The position numbers were made by a program, and so were the translations under genes. Shown one piece after another: positions 24,690-33,150 of a DNA stretch of 45,214 nt. Numbering within the stretch: the stretch's first letter is position 1; every line of letters starts with the position of its first letter. The DNA is from an uncultured Roseobacter sp. Lineage in GTDB: Bacteria; Pseudomonadota; Alphaproteobacteria; Rhodobacterales; Rhodobacteraceae. The notes under the pieces are model-generated. The model saw only the letters and a program-made list of their open reading frames with translations. It was not told the DNA's origin and did no database searches. Where the stretch lies: contig CANMWT010000020.1 of assembly GCA_947501635.1 (NCBI GenBank), positions 1 to 45,214 of the forward strand, in the 5' to 3' direction.

Positions 24690-25472
24690 CTATCCCAACC
24701 ACACGTCAAGAAAAAGCATCAGCACGAGGCCGATGGCCAAGCCGAATGTCGCCTTATTCTGATGGCCGCTCCGGTGCGTTTCGGGAATAATCTCATGGCT
24801 GATCACGTAGAGCATTGCCCCAGCCGCAAATGCAAGACCCCAAGGCAGAAACGGTTCGGAAAACGAGATCACCGCCGCACCAAGTAAGCCTCCAACGGGC
24901 TCAACCAGACCTGTGAGTGCAGCGATGCCCCACGCGCGGACACGGCTGTAACCTTCGCTAAGCAGCGCAACTGCCACCGCAAGTCCTTCAGGTAAGTTCT
25001 GGAGCCCAATTCCGATTGCCAAGGGCATTCCGCCGGTCAGCCCATGCGCGCCAAACCCAACTCCTACGGCAAGACCCTCCGGGAAATTATGGATCGTGAT
25101 CGCGATGATGAAGAGCCAAATCTGGCGGAGCGCCGGGTTGTGGGGCCCTTCTCTGCCCATCGCAAAATGCTCATGTGGTAGCGTCTCGTTGAGCCAAGCG
25201 ACACAGGCCATCCCCGCCAGAATACCTATAACGGCGATACCGGCTGGAATGGCGCCCGGACCAAATTGTTCTCCTGCGGCATCGATTGCCGGAATGATGA
25301 GCGAAAAGAACGACGCTGAAAGCATAACGCCCGCCGCAAACCCGAGCGACATGTCGCGCACTCCGCGACTGGGCGTCTTCCCAAAAAGCACCGGAATTGC
25401 ACCGACGGCAGTCATCAAACCCGCAATGAGGCTCCCGAGGAACCCAAGGAGCAATGGCGAACACTCTGCCAC
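24690..25472 (-). CDS. ZIP family metal transporter
   Basis: This 260-residue inner-membrane carrier has eight predicted segments. The family metal-site helices are plain: HNFPEGLAVGVGFG in helix 4 and LQNLPEGLAVAVAL in helix 5, with HEIIPETHRSGH in the later region. The loop between helices 3 and 4 carries a short His-bearing stretch (LPHEHFAMGREGPH) that may bind metal. ZIP proteins import zinc, iron or manganese, and this one resembles the ZupT/GufA branch. The start is GTG with AAAGG 11 bases upstream. It is monocistronic, on the same strand as the chaperone operon but separated by 390 bases. Confidence 0.92.
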   Translation of the reverse strand: MAECSPLLLGFLGSLIAGLMTAVGAIPVLFGKTPSRGVRDMSLGFAAGVMLSASFFSLIIPAIDAAGEQFGPGAIPAGIAVIGILAGMACVAWLNETLPHEHFAMGREGPHNPALRQIWLFIIAITIHNFPEGLAVGVGFGAHGLTGGMPLAIGIGLQNLPEGLAVAVALLSEGYSRVRAWGIAALTGLVEPVGGLLGAAVISFSEPFLPWGLAFAAGAMLYVISHEIIPETHRSGHQNKATFGLAIGLVLMLFLDVWLG

Positions 25473-25639
25473 GTTCGGTGAGACCTTTCTGTTTTTGTGA
25501 CATGACCGCGGATGGTTTTATCAGGCAACGATAAATTTAACCCGTGAACTGCGACATACCATATCCTCACGACGCAAAAAGCTGACATATTCTCACAGCT
25601 GATCTATCCTGCCGCCATCACCTAGACGGAGGTTAAGTC

Positions 25640-26470
25640 ATGACGAACCTGCAAGAGGTCGCCCGACATTATCATTCTGGACACCTGCTCAAACGTATAT
25701 CTGACGGGTGTGCTGCACTGGACCTTACACCGCCAATCGCGCACGATGCCCTCGCGCCAGTGGACGAGTTTCACATCGGTGGCCGCCGCGCGACAGAACC
25801 TTTCGTTAAGTCGCTACAGCTTTCGAAGGGGAGTCGCGTGTTGGACCTGGGCTGCGGGCTGGGAGGCCCTGCCCGCTTTGTTGCAGCGACAACAGGCGCT
25901 CATGTAACCGGCATAGACCTGACGCCTGAATTTGTTGAGGCCGGCCGTGCTTTGACCGAGTGGAGCGGATTGGCGGGCCAGATTGAGCTTGTTGAAGGCA
26001 GCATACTTGAATTGCCTTTCGACGACGCTTCAATGGACGCGGCCTATATGATCCATGTGGGCATGAATATCGCCGATAAAGCCGGCATCGCGCGGGAAGC
26101 AGCACGGGTTCTCAAGCCTGGAGGCATCTTCGCAATCTACGATGTGATGCAGGTGGGCACCGGACAAATGGATTATCCTGCGCCCTGGGCCTCCTCTGAG
26201 GACCAAAGCGCCCTGGCACCGCCCGAGACCTACGAGGCGGCCTTAAAATCCGTCGGGTTCGAGTTGGGAGAACGCATCGACCGCACGGCTTTTGCGAAAC
26301 AGTTCTTCGCTGACCTGGCCGCAGCACAAGCTAATGCAGAAGGCCCACCGCCGCTCGGGCTACATCTCATCATGGGCGATGACACAGCTCTGAAAGTGCG
26401 TCATATGGTGCAGAACATTAAAGCTGGCTTGATTGCTCCGATCGAAATTCATGCCCGACTGCCTGCTTAA
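25640..26470 (+). CDS. Class I SAM-dependent methyltransferase
   Basis: This 276-residue enzyme has motif I RVLDLGCGLGGPARFVAA, acidic loop VTGIDLTPEFVEAG, motif II LPFDDASMDAAYMIHVGMNI and motif III AARVLKPGGIFAIYDVM. The pattern LGCGLGG and HVGMNI resembles sterol, tocopherol or glycine/sarcosine-type N/C-methyltransferases, but the substrate is not clear. An excellent ribosome site (GGAGGT) precedes the ATG. The stop overlaps the convergent integrase stop by four bases, so the gene sits directly at the inner edge of an integration unit. Confidence 0.87.
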   Translation: MTNLQEVARHYHSGHLLKRISDGCAALDLTPPIAHDALAPVDEFHIGGRRATEPFVKSLQLSKGSRVLDLGCGLGGPARFVAATTGAHVTGIDLTPEFVEAGRALTEWSGLAGQIELVEGSILELPFDDASMDAAYMIHVGMNIADKAGIAREAARVLKPGGIFAIYDVMQVGTGQMDYPAPWASSEDQSALAPPETYEAALKSVGFELGERIDRTAFAKQFFADLAAAQANAEGPPPLGLHLIMGDDTALKVRHMVQNIKAGLIAPIEIHARLPA

Positions 26471-27549
26471 CCTGCGGATTGCTGGCGTGCCTTCAACTCG
26501 GTGCACACAATCTCCATCGCCGGCCTGAGTGCATCCAAAGACGGCAAGGTGTACCGCTGACCAGTGATCGACAAAGGCGTGTGATTTAGAAGCCGCCCCA
26601 CCACTTCTTCGAGCACCCCTGCCTCCATCGCCACGGTTGCAAAGGTCCGTCTGTGGGTGTGGGCACTCCATTTCATGCGCTGTGGACCGGTGATGTACCC
26701 AGTCGCTGATTTGGCTGAAGGAAACACCCAAGTCCGGCTCAGTGGCTTCAACGGTGCCAGAATGTCATGGTGGGTTTGCAAGATCGGCAAATCGAAACTG
26801 CGGCCATTCTTGGTCATTGGCAGATGGATGCGATCTTCATAGACGTTCTTCCATTCAAGATTGAGAGCCTCGCCTTTTCGCAGACCAGTGAACAGCAACA
26901 ACTCATAGAATACCGTGTGGATAGGATTGCGTAAACCATCAATGGTCCGGCGCCACTCTTTTAAATCCTCGATCGTCCGGCCATCGGGTTGCTCTTCATA
27001 CCACTCGATCGCCATTGTCGGGCATTCGGGCAGATCGTGTGTGCGGCGTGCATGGTTATAGATCGACCGAAAGTATCTGAGCGCGTGATTAGCTGTTGAA
27101 GGATGCGCAGCCAGTTGCTGATGGCGCCGCACAGCCATGGACTTGGTGATCTCGTCCAACGGTAGTCGAAGCCAGTCCTTGAGTTGGTTCTCCATGTAGG
27201 CGCGCACACCGTGCTTGTATTGATCGGACCGAAGCTTTGGGCGCGCGAGATAGGCTTCCATCGCCATCTCCAAAGTAGGTGCGCCAATCTGAGCCACCTT
27301 CCCCGCCCCGCGCCCCATCTCCAGTGCCAAGCCCATCGCCGTCGTACGCGCCGCCTGAGCGGAGATGATCGGATGGCGGCCGATCAAGACACGCTTGGTC
27401 TGACCGCCCACGTCTTTCTGAAAGTACCAGGTTTTGGATCGCTTTCCGACGAAGAGCACTAGGCCCTTTATCTCAGTGTCCCAGTACTTCTGCGTACTCT
27501 CGGACGAGTAGGAAAGCTTCTTTGCGTAGGTCTCTGTCAGCTTTGGCAT
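26467..27549 (-). CDS. Tyrosine-type site-specific integrase (P4-like)
   Basis: This is an apparently intact 360-residue recombinase. The N-terminal arm-binding domain (PKLTETYAKKLSY, then KGLVLFVGKRSKTWYFQ) is of the DUF4102/P4 type, and a SAM-like core-binding domain spans about 90-190. The catalytic domain has Arg 224 (TGLRKGEALN), Lys 247, His 297 and Arg 300 (AHTHRRTF), His 323 (LLNH) and the Tyr 333 nucleophile. It would integrate and excise the island at its attachment site. I chose the ATG at 27549 over the frame start at 27600. A tRNA-Gly 5' half lies 125 bases upstream. Two degraded relatives lie at the window edges. Confidence 0.93.
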   Translation of the reverse strand: MPKLTETYAKKLSYSSESTQKYWDTEIKGLVLFVGKRSKTWYFQKDVGGQTKRVLIGRHPIISAQAARTTAMGLALEMGRGAGKVAQIGAPTLEMAMEAYLARPKLRSDQYKHGVRAYMENQLKDWLRLPLDEITKSMAVRRHQQLAAHPSTANHALRYFRSIYNHARRTHDLPECPTMAIEWYEEQPDGRTIEDLKEWRRTIDGLRNPIHTVFYELLLFTGLRKGEALNLEWKNVYEDRIHLPMTKNGRSFDLPILQTHHDILAPLKPLSRTWVFPSAKSATGYITGPQRMKWSAHTHRRTFATVAMEAGVLEEVVGRLLNHTPLSITGQRYTLPSLDALRPAMEIVCTELKARQQSAG

Positions 27550-27590
27550 TTTGTCGGTTTTTTGTCGGAAACAATATGATACTACATGTA

Positions 27591-27821
27591 TCAACAGCAT
27601 GCAGCATGCGATACAGAAGTCAATAAAATGATGCAGTTAACGATAAAATGCGGCAGAATGTTATAGGGAACATTTGCTTGGAAGGCTAAGGTCTTACCAC
27701 TACACAACGCCCGCTCAACAAGGCCAGTCAGTATTTCATAGGTATGAAGCGTCAAGTCCAGCGCAGGGCACCAAATAGCGAACCAGAAATCTATAGTCGC
27801 CTTCCGGCTCAAATCAGCCAT
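27591..27821 (-). CDS. Hypothetical small ORF after the BASS gene, probably truncated by integration
   Basis: The frame begins with MADLSRKATIDFWFAIWCPA behind a perfect AGGAGG ribosome site, 15 bases after the stop of the BASS carrier, so translation very probably starts here. About 36 codons later (LTGLVE) the sequence runs into the tRNA-Gly half, and the remaining frame (about 40 codons, to 27591) looks like chance reading. I infer a small gene in operon with the carrier whose 3' part was replaced by an integration event. I do not recognise the protein. Confidence 0.4.
   Translation of the reverse strand: MADLSRKATIDFWFAIWCPALDLTLHTYEILTGLVERALCSGKTLAFQANVPYNILPHFIVNCIILLTSVSHAACC
27675..27714 (-). 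pseudogene. 5' half of a tRNA-Gly(UCC) gene, probable integrase attachment scar
   Basis: Reading the minus strand from 27714, the sequence gives the acceptor half GCGGGCG, a D-arm-like TGTAGTGGTAAGACC and the anticodon arm TTAGCCTTCCAAGC. This matches bacterial tRNA-Gly with anticodon UCC up to the 3' side of the anticodon stem. It then diverges, and no T-arm (GGTTCGA) or CCA end follows. The intact integrase begins 125 bases downstream in the same direction. The tRNA is non-functional as it stands. It most likely marks the integration site of the element. Confidence 0.72.
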
Positions 27822-27836
27822 TCATCCACCCTCCTT

Positions 27837-28721
27837 TCAAGAGGCACGGGATTTGCGCGGCCAGCGGGACAGCCAAAAGACGAGTGGGAACAAGAGTACG
27901 TAGATGATGGCGGAATAGACGACCGAAGGGGTGGCCGAGAGTGGAAAACTCGAGGACTCGATGCTCAGCATAGTTGCCGCAGCAAGGCCAAGACCGCTGT
28001 TCTGAACACCGGTTTCCAGCGCCAAAGTGGTTCCTTGGCGACGTGAAAGACCAAAGCCCCACCCGGCAGCTGCACCCAAGCCAAGAAGGAGAACAGTAAA
28101 CAAAGCAAGCTGCCAACCGAGAGTCAGAACACCAGCGTACAATACATCGATGCTTGCGGTAAAAGCCCAACCAATTATCAGGATAAAAATAGCCAGAGAG
28201 GCGCGGAAAATGTTGCGTTCGTGCCGCTGAATGATGCGCGGCGCGAAATGCCGCAATAACGTGCCCAGCAGGACCGGTACAGTCACGATAACCAATACGC
28301 GCTGAGTAACCTCGTTAATATCAATCTGATCTACCTGAGTACCTAGAAAATAGCTTACTGCCAGCAATGTCAGGAACGGTAATGTGGCAACCGAAAGAAG
28401 ATTGGTGAAGGCAGTCAGCGAAACAGAAAGTGCAACATCGCCACCCGCGATACGGGTCAACACATTACTCATCGCGCCACCTGGACAGAGCGCGAGGATC
28501 ACGATGCCGAGTGCGATCTCCGCGTCCACGTTCTGCATGGAGACAAACAATAGCGCCATCATCGGCACAGCGACGGCCTGGGTGCACACGCCAAGTAAGA
28601 GCGCCTTGGGCCGTTTCAGAGCGCTTCGGAAGTCGCGAAGCGTAAGCCCAACCCCAAGCGCAAACATCATCACGAAAACCGCGATGGGAACAGCTGCGTT
28701 GACGATTGTTTCGGTTGCCAT
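27837..28721 (-). CDS. Bile acid:sodium symporter (BASS) family carrier
   Basis: This protein of about 294 residues has some nine to ten hydrophobic segments. The pattern FALGVGLTLRDF, ILALCPGGAMSNVLTRIAGGDVALS and LALETGVQNSGLGLAAA is characteristic of BASS carriers, including the two crossing-helix motifs with CPGG and ETGxQN. Family members import organic anions such as bile acids, pyruvate, pantothenate or 2-keto acids with sodium, and the substrate here is unknown. The ATG at 28721 follows AGAGAAAAG. The frame extends to 28916 but that part is polar and unlike the family. A small ORF follows 15 bases downstream. Confidence 0.9.
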   Translation of the reverse strand: MATETIVNAAVPIAVFVMMFALGVGLTLRDFRSALKRPKALLLGVCTQAVAVPMMALLFVSMQNVDAEIALGIVILALCPGGAMSNVLTRIAGGDVALSVSLTAFTNLLSVATLPFLTLLAVSYFLGTQVDQIDINEVTQRVLVIVTVPVLLGTLLRHFAPRIIQRHERNIFRASLAIFILIIGWAFTASIDVLYAGVLTLGWQLALFTVLLLGLGAAAGWGFGLSRRQGTTLALETGVQNSGLGLAAATMLSIESSSFPLSATPSVVYSAIIYVLLFPLVFWLSRWPRKSRAS

Positions 28722-29428
28722 GGTCTTTTCTCTGGGATGAAGTAATACAGAACTTACCGCCCTTGTCGGCCCAATTGTACGGCTGGAAGCCTTGGTATAC
28801 CCCAACTTTCCGTTCAACGCGTCGCGTGACCTGCCATCGTTCGCCCGTGGCGCACACAGTGAACAGAGTGTCGCGTTGTTTAAAGCGCTTGGAACCGAGA
28901 ATTGTGAACTAAGCACCCAGCCATAAGGTCATCCTGGCCTCACCAACCTCGGTCTTAAGGAGACGCTACCGGTGCCCGGATTGCACTCACGCAAAGGGTT
29001 CGCGCCGAATAGCCCCCGGCCGGCTTAGCCTAGGCATATGCACGGGTTCCGTCATCTGAACGTTAAGGTGGTGCTTGTCTGATGGCCGTGGCGGCAGACT
29101 TTCTTTCCGAAAAAGGATGGCCTTTTTCAGGCGGCGAATTCCCGGCCTGGATTGCGTTGCGTTCAGTTCCGAGGCGCCAAAGCGGACTTGCCGACCGCTC
29201 TGGAAACAGGCAATTCTGCGGCCTAGGAGATCTGCGCCAGATCAGCCGGATTTCAATCATAGCAATCGACGACGCACATCGCGGTCGGTCTTTCCGACGT
29301 TGACGAGGTGATGAGACGGCAAGGCCGCAGGAGCGTGTAGCAACGCTGGCCTGCAAGTATAATCAATGGCGAAAGTCAGAATGTGCTATGTCTGGTCCCG
29401 AACTGGCTGTTGCTATAATATTTGTCCC
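28722..29428. other. Intergenic region between divergent BASS and AraC genes
   Basis: About 700 bases without a convincing gene. Several overlapping frames of 60-100 codons on both strands lack ribosome sites and family patterns. A TATAAT hexamer at 29414-29419 lies only ten bases before the chosen AraC start, so that gene may have a very short leader or start at an inner ATG (29462). Confidence 0.5.
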
Positions 29429-30436
29429 ATGCCGAGCGTAACAAATGCATTTGCGCGCATAATGGCCCATGCGGCTGGAATGACGCTGACAGCAGAGGGT
29501 GAACTACTCGCCGATGGAGCGGTTGTCCGACGCTTTCGTCCCGCGCGGAACGACAAGCTGGAAGACGTTGACTATTTCGACATCCTCGATTGTATCCGTG
29601 AATTCCGGGGCGACGATGTCGCGCTGTTGGATGCCTATGCCGAGCAAGTTCAGGCCGACCACCTTGGCGTCCTTGGACTTGCGATCAAGACTGCGCCGAC
29701 CCTTAGGGAGTCGTTACAGCGCGTGGAGCGATACTACCGGTTGGTGACCGATACGGCGGTCTACCGACTGGACGTGAAAGGTGATCCGGCATTTTTGATA
29801 TTCGAACCGCGAAGCGCGCACAACGCCACGCTGGAGTTTCGCAACGAAGGCGCGCTCGCGGGGTTTGCTCGAAATATGCACCGTTTAGTCGGGTCAGATC
29901 TCGCATTCGAATTCGTGTCTTTCCGTCATACCTGCCGCAGCGATCCTGCGCGCTACGCAGACCTTTTTGGTTGCCCGGTCAGCTTTGGGTCTGATCGCGA
30001 TGCTATCGCGGTGCGTCCACATATGCTCGACCTGTCGAACCGCCTTGGAGACGCCGCCGTGTCGGACTTCGTGACTGATCACCTCGAGGCGGAGTTCGGG
30101 TCTCTCGATAAAGACGCGTCACTTGCCAACAAGCTGATTCACCGTCTGACCCCAACGCTCAGCAACGGGTTGCCGCAGGCGGCGGCGATCGCGCGGGACA
30201 TGGGCATGAGTGAGCGCACGCTCTACCGTCGCCTTGCCAAAGAAGGTCTGACCTTCCGCGACGTCGTTGGGCGGGCACAGTCAGCGCTGGCGCAGGAAAT
30301 GCTGCGCGAAAGCGATGTTTCCATCGCGGAAGTTGCTTTTTTGACCGGCTTCTCAGAACAGAGCACATTCAGCCGAGCTTTCAAGCGTTGGGTTGGACAA
30401 GCGCCCGCGCAATTCAGGCGCGAGGTCGCCGACTGA
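29429..30436 (+). CDS. AraC-family transcriptional regulator
   Basis: This 335-residue protein has an N-terminal ligand-binding-like domain of the Arabinose_bd type (about residues 10-200, with the LGLAIKTAPTLRESLQRVERYY and RHTCRSDPARYADLFGCPV patterns). A C-terminal double helix-turn-helix follows (about 240-330): QAAAIARDMGMSERTLYRRL and DVSIAEVAFLTGFSEQSTFSRAFKRW. Regulators of this build (OruR/GbdR-like layout) activate catabolic operons in response to a small molecule. The next + strand operon (hydrolase-YHS-AhpD-like) starts 494 bases downstream and is the likely target. The start is uncertain. Confidence 0.9.
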   Translation: MPSVTNAFARIMAHAAGMTLTAEGELLADGAVVRRFRPARNDKLEDVDYFDILDCIREFRGDDVALLDAYAEQVQADHLGVLGLAIKTAPTLRESLQRVERYYRLVTDTAVYRLDVKGDPAFLIFEPRSAHNATLEFRNEGALAGFARNMHRLVGSDLAFEFVSFRHTCRSDPARYADLFGCPVSFGSDRDAIAVRPHMLDLSNRLGDAAVSDFVTDHLEAEFGSLDKDASLANKLIHRLTPTLSNGLPQAAAIARDMGMSERTLYRRLAKEGLTFRDVVGRAQSALAQEMLRESDVSIAEVAFLTGFSEQSTFSRAFKRWVGQAPAQFRREVAD

Positions 30437-30930
30437 CGTTTCGTGTAAAGCCAGACCTTTCAGCATCCCGCCAGAATTGTGATCGTTTTGGCCAACATGT
30501 GTGTTCGGTCCCTTGGACCATATCATAAAACCCGACGATAACCTTGGTGGGCGGAAATACCCCCAGTTTTGGTGTCAGATCCATAATCACCTGACGGCCT
30601 GAAACTGCAAATGGTGCAGGTCGCTTGCAGTTTATATCATCGCCGAAACAGCTTACGCGGACCGACACGGTCGCCAAAGCGCCACAGCCAAAATCCGGCG
30701 CACAGCCACTGCGCATAGTTGCCCCCAGTACTCGGTCACTTCAGCGCTGCTCCTTGGCAGGTTCAGCCAAAACCCTGGCAGGTCTGGCCGATACTGCAAC
30801 GTACCCGATAAGGCAGTTTCATTTCACCAACCCGTACAGAGGGTCCGGCAGAACCAGCGTCCGAACGCCTCTCTGTCGGCGTGGCTCTCTGCGTAGACGT
30901 GACAATGGAACCATAGTCAGGAGATTAAAA
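30437..30930. other. Long leader/intergenic region before the exported hydrolase gene
   Basis: Nearly 500 bases lie between the AraC gene and the hydrolase operon. The frame of the hydrolase stays open upstream to 30625, but it lacks a family pattern or ribosome site there. I see no RNA gene or clear terminator. It most likely carries the AraC-dependent promoter of the next operon. Confidence 0.4.
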
Positions 30931-31797
30931 ATGGACGAAGAACACAATCACCACAAGCAAGGCTGCGGCTGCAACGTAACCCCCGAACAAGTAGACTTGG
31001 CACGCCGCCGCCTTCTTGCCGGGGCAGCCGGTGCGGCAGCTGCTGGCGCGGCAACTTTGACCAGCGGCGCGTCATCCGCGGCTACAGACGAAGCCCGGGC
31101 CCTTTACGCTGATCCCGCAACTCCGGGCCTGCCGCAGATCGACATGGAGATCGTGCCCGGGCGGACCGCGCTTGTCGTCACCGACCCCCAAATCGACTTT
31201 CTATCGGAAGACGGCGTGACATGGGGCGTCGTAGGCGAAAGCGTGACCGAGCAGGGCACCGTTGACAATATCGAGCGGCTGTTCATTGCGGCCAAAACCG
31301 CAGGTATGCCTGTTTTTATCTCGCCACACTACTACTACCCTCACGATCACAAATGGCAATTTGAGGGTACGCTGGAGGCAACGATGCACGCGATTGGCAT
31401 GTTCGATCGCCTCGGCCCGCTTAACGTCGACAATTTCGAAGGCTCGGGCGCTGACTGGATGCCTCAGTACAAGAAGTACATCGAGGATGGCGAGACCATA
31501 GTCTGCTCGCCGCACAAGGTCTACAGCCCCGCGCAGAACGACCTGAACTTGCAAATGCGCAAGCGGGGTATCGACAAGGTGATCCTTGCGGGCATGTCGG
31601 CCAATCTGTGCACCCAGGCACATCTCTATGACCTGCTGGAACTAGGCTACGAAGTGGCTGTCGTCCGTGACGCCACGGCAGGCGCCAAAGTGCCAGAAGG
31701 CGATGGCTACCTCGCCGCGATCATCAATTTCCGCATGGTCGCGAATGGCGTCTGGTGGACCGATGAAGCAGTCGATCGCATCGGCAAATCCGCCTGA
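30931..31797 (+). CDS. Tat-exported isochorismatase-fold cysteine hydrolase
   Basis: This 288-residue protein has catalytic residues of the isochorismatase/nicotinamidase fold visible as Asp 85 (VVTDPQIDF), Lys 196 (SPHKVYSP) and Cys 227 (GMSANLCTQAH). Members hydrolyse amides, N-carbamoyl compounds or vinyl ethers. The N-terminus is unusual: a Cys/His-rich head (EEHNHHKQGCGCN) followed by a twin-arginine signal (ARRRLLAGAAGAAAAGAA). That predicts export of the folded enzyme to the periplasm, whereas most family members are cytoplasmic. The ATG follows CAGGAG. It heads a three-gene operon with a YHS protein and an AhpD-like protein. Confidence 0.88.
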   Translation: MDEEHNHHKQGCGCNVTPEQVDLARRRLLAGAAGAAAAGAATLTSGASSAATDEARALYADPATPGLPQIDMEIVPGRTALVVTDPQIDFLSEDGVTWGVVGESVTEQGTVDNIERLFIAAKTAGMPVFISPHYYYPHDHKWQFEGTLEATMHAIGMFDRLGPLNVDNFEGSGADWMPQYKKYIEDGETIVCSPHKVYSPAQNDLNLQMRKRGIDKVILAGMSANLCTQAHLYDLLELGYEVAVVRDATAGAKVPEGDGYLAAIINFRMVANGVWWTDEAVDRIGKSA

Positions 31798-31845
31798 GCA
31801 ACTCCTCGAAACTTCTTTTCTCCAATCAATGAATGGACTCTCAAA

Positions 31846-32325
31846 ATGAAACCTACCCTCTTTTTTTCAATATTATCCGTTTCACTTGCCATCTCGACGG
31901 CAGCTTTTGCGGCGGATGAGTACAATGTCGCCAACGGGCTGACCCTCAATGGTAATCCGCTCGGCATGCACGGCGTTGATCCTTTGTCGATGTTCGACGG
32001 CAGCGCACCCGAAGTCGGCGAGGCCGATCACACGTCGACGCACAACGGCGTTGATTACTACTTTGCTTCAGCGGAAGCAAAACAGGCCTTTGACGCCAGC
32101 CCGGACGCCTATCTGCCACAGTTCGGCGGCTTTTGTGCCTTTGGTGTTTTTGTGGGCAAAAAACTTGATGGAGACGTGCGGTACGCCGACCTCGTCGACG
32201 GGAAGCTCTATCTCTTCGTGAACGCTGCAATCCTTCAGAAATACCGTGAGGATCCGGAGGCGGTTATCGCGGGTGCCGACGCCAAATGGCCAAGCATTGT
32301 TAATACGCCAGTGCGCGATCTCTGA
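31846..32325 (+). CDS. Exported YHS-domain protein
   Basis: This 159-residue protein has a Sec signal (PTLFFSILSVSLAISTAAFA, cleavage about residue 22) and one YHS domain. The sequence GVDPLSMFDGSAPEVGEADH, then GVDYYFASAEAKQAFDASPDAYLPQFGGFCAFGV, shows the Y-F-(S)-x..K..F...P..Y.P.(Y/F)GG.CA pattern. YHS domains often accompany copper or other metal proteins and may bind metal in the periplasm. It lies 48 bases after the hydrolase. Both being exported suggests they act together outside the cytoplasm. The role is unknown. Confidence 0.88.
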   Translation: MKPTLFFSILSVSLAISTAAFAADEYNVANGLTLNGNPLGMHGVDPLSMFDGSAPEVGEADHTSTHNGVDYYFASAEAKQAFDASPDAYLPQFGGFCAFGVFVGKKLDGDVRYADLVDGKLYLFVNAAILQKYREDPEAVIAGADAKWPSIVNTPVRDL

Positions 32326-32428
32326 AACAGCAAACCCAAAAAGCGTGGCGGCGCATACAAGTGCATGGGTCGCCCGCCTCAATCCACTTTCCAATCGGCG
32401 CAACCGCCACATACGCAGAGGAAACAAA

Positions 32429-32998
32429 ATGACAAACTTCACGACCCACTCAATTGACACCGCACCTCTCAAAGCAAAGCCAATCCTCCAAGAGGCTCTG
32501 AAAGGCTACGGCTTTGTGCCTAATCTCTATGCAACCATGGCCGAAGCTCCTACAATTCTGGAAGGGTATACGACTTTGGCAGGGATCTTCGGCAAGACCG
32601 ATCTGTCGGAAACCGAACGCCAGATTATATTGATGACGAATAATCGTCTGAACGGCTGCGCCTACTGTATGGCGGCGCACACAACGCTGTCGCAGATGGC
32701 GGGCGTCCCGGCGAGTGTCATCGAAGCGCTGCGCAATGGCACGACCATTGCAGACAGCAAATTGGAAGCGCTGCGCCAGTTCTCCATCCAGATCAACCAA
32801 AGCCGCGGATGGCCCTCCGACGCGCAGATCAAAGCGTTCCTCGATGCTGGCTACACGCGCCAAACCGTGCTGGAGGTCATTCTTGGCACGGCGCTGAAAA
32901 CTCTGTCCAACTATACCAATCATATAGCCGAGACTGATCTGGATTCGGCCTTTGTTCCGAACAGCTGGACGGCACAGGAGACACGGGCGGCAGAGTAG
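32429..32998 (+). CDS. AhpD-like carboxymuconolactone decarboxylase family protein
   Basis: This 189-residue helical protein has the peroxidase-type motif NGCAYCMAAHTTLSQMAG (CxxCxxxH), preceded by LSETERQIILMTNN. It is of the usual two-repeat length for alkylhydroperoxidase-like CMD proteins. It probably has thiol-based peroxide or disulfide chemistry. The ATG has a GAGGAAAC ribosome site, while a longer frame to 32246 overlaps the YHS gene and is rejected. It is the last gene of the hydrolase-YHS operon, closed by a strong terminator 36 bases after the stop. No signal peptide is seen, so this protein stays in the cytoplasm. Confidence 0.9.
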   Translation: MTNFTTHSIDTAPLKAKPILQEALKGYGFVPNLYATMAEAPTILEGYTTLAGIFGKTDLSETERQIILMTNNRLNGCAYCMAAHTTLSQMAGVPASVIEALRNGTTIADSKLEALRQFSIQINQSRGWPSDAQIKAFLDAGYTRQTVLEVILGTALKTLSNYTNHIAETDLDSAFVPNSWTAQETRAAE

Positions 32999-33033
32999 TC
33001 GCACTTGCCGAACCGATTTGCAGACTATTCGGG

Positions 33034-33088
33034 TGGGCCAGCGGTATTGCAGCAGCGTTTGAGGTTGCCATACCGCTGGCCCATTTTT
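33034..33088 (+). terminator. Strong factor-independent terminator of the hydrolase-YHS-CMD operon
   Basis: A perfect 14-bp stem (TGGGCCAGCGGTAT at 33034-33047, complement at 33070-33083) encloses a 22-base loop and is followed by five T residues. Confidence 0.85.
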
Positions 33089-33150
33089 GGATTTGGGAAT
33101 TTCTGAAATTTCAAGACAAGCATAGCGGGCAAATTGTCTGACCGGGTTCT

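Noticed and set aside
29063-29356. Minus-strand frame of 97 codons between BASS and AraC genes
   Set aside because: Basic, Pro/Ser/Arg-rich reading typical of out-of-frame GC-rich DNA. Frames on the other strand are equally open and none has a ribosome site.
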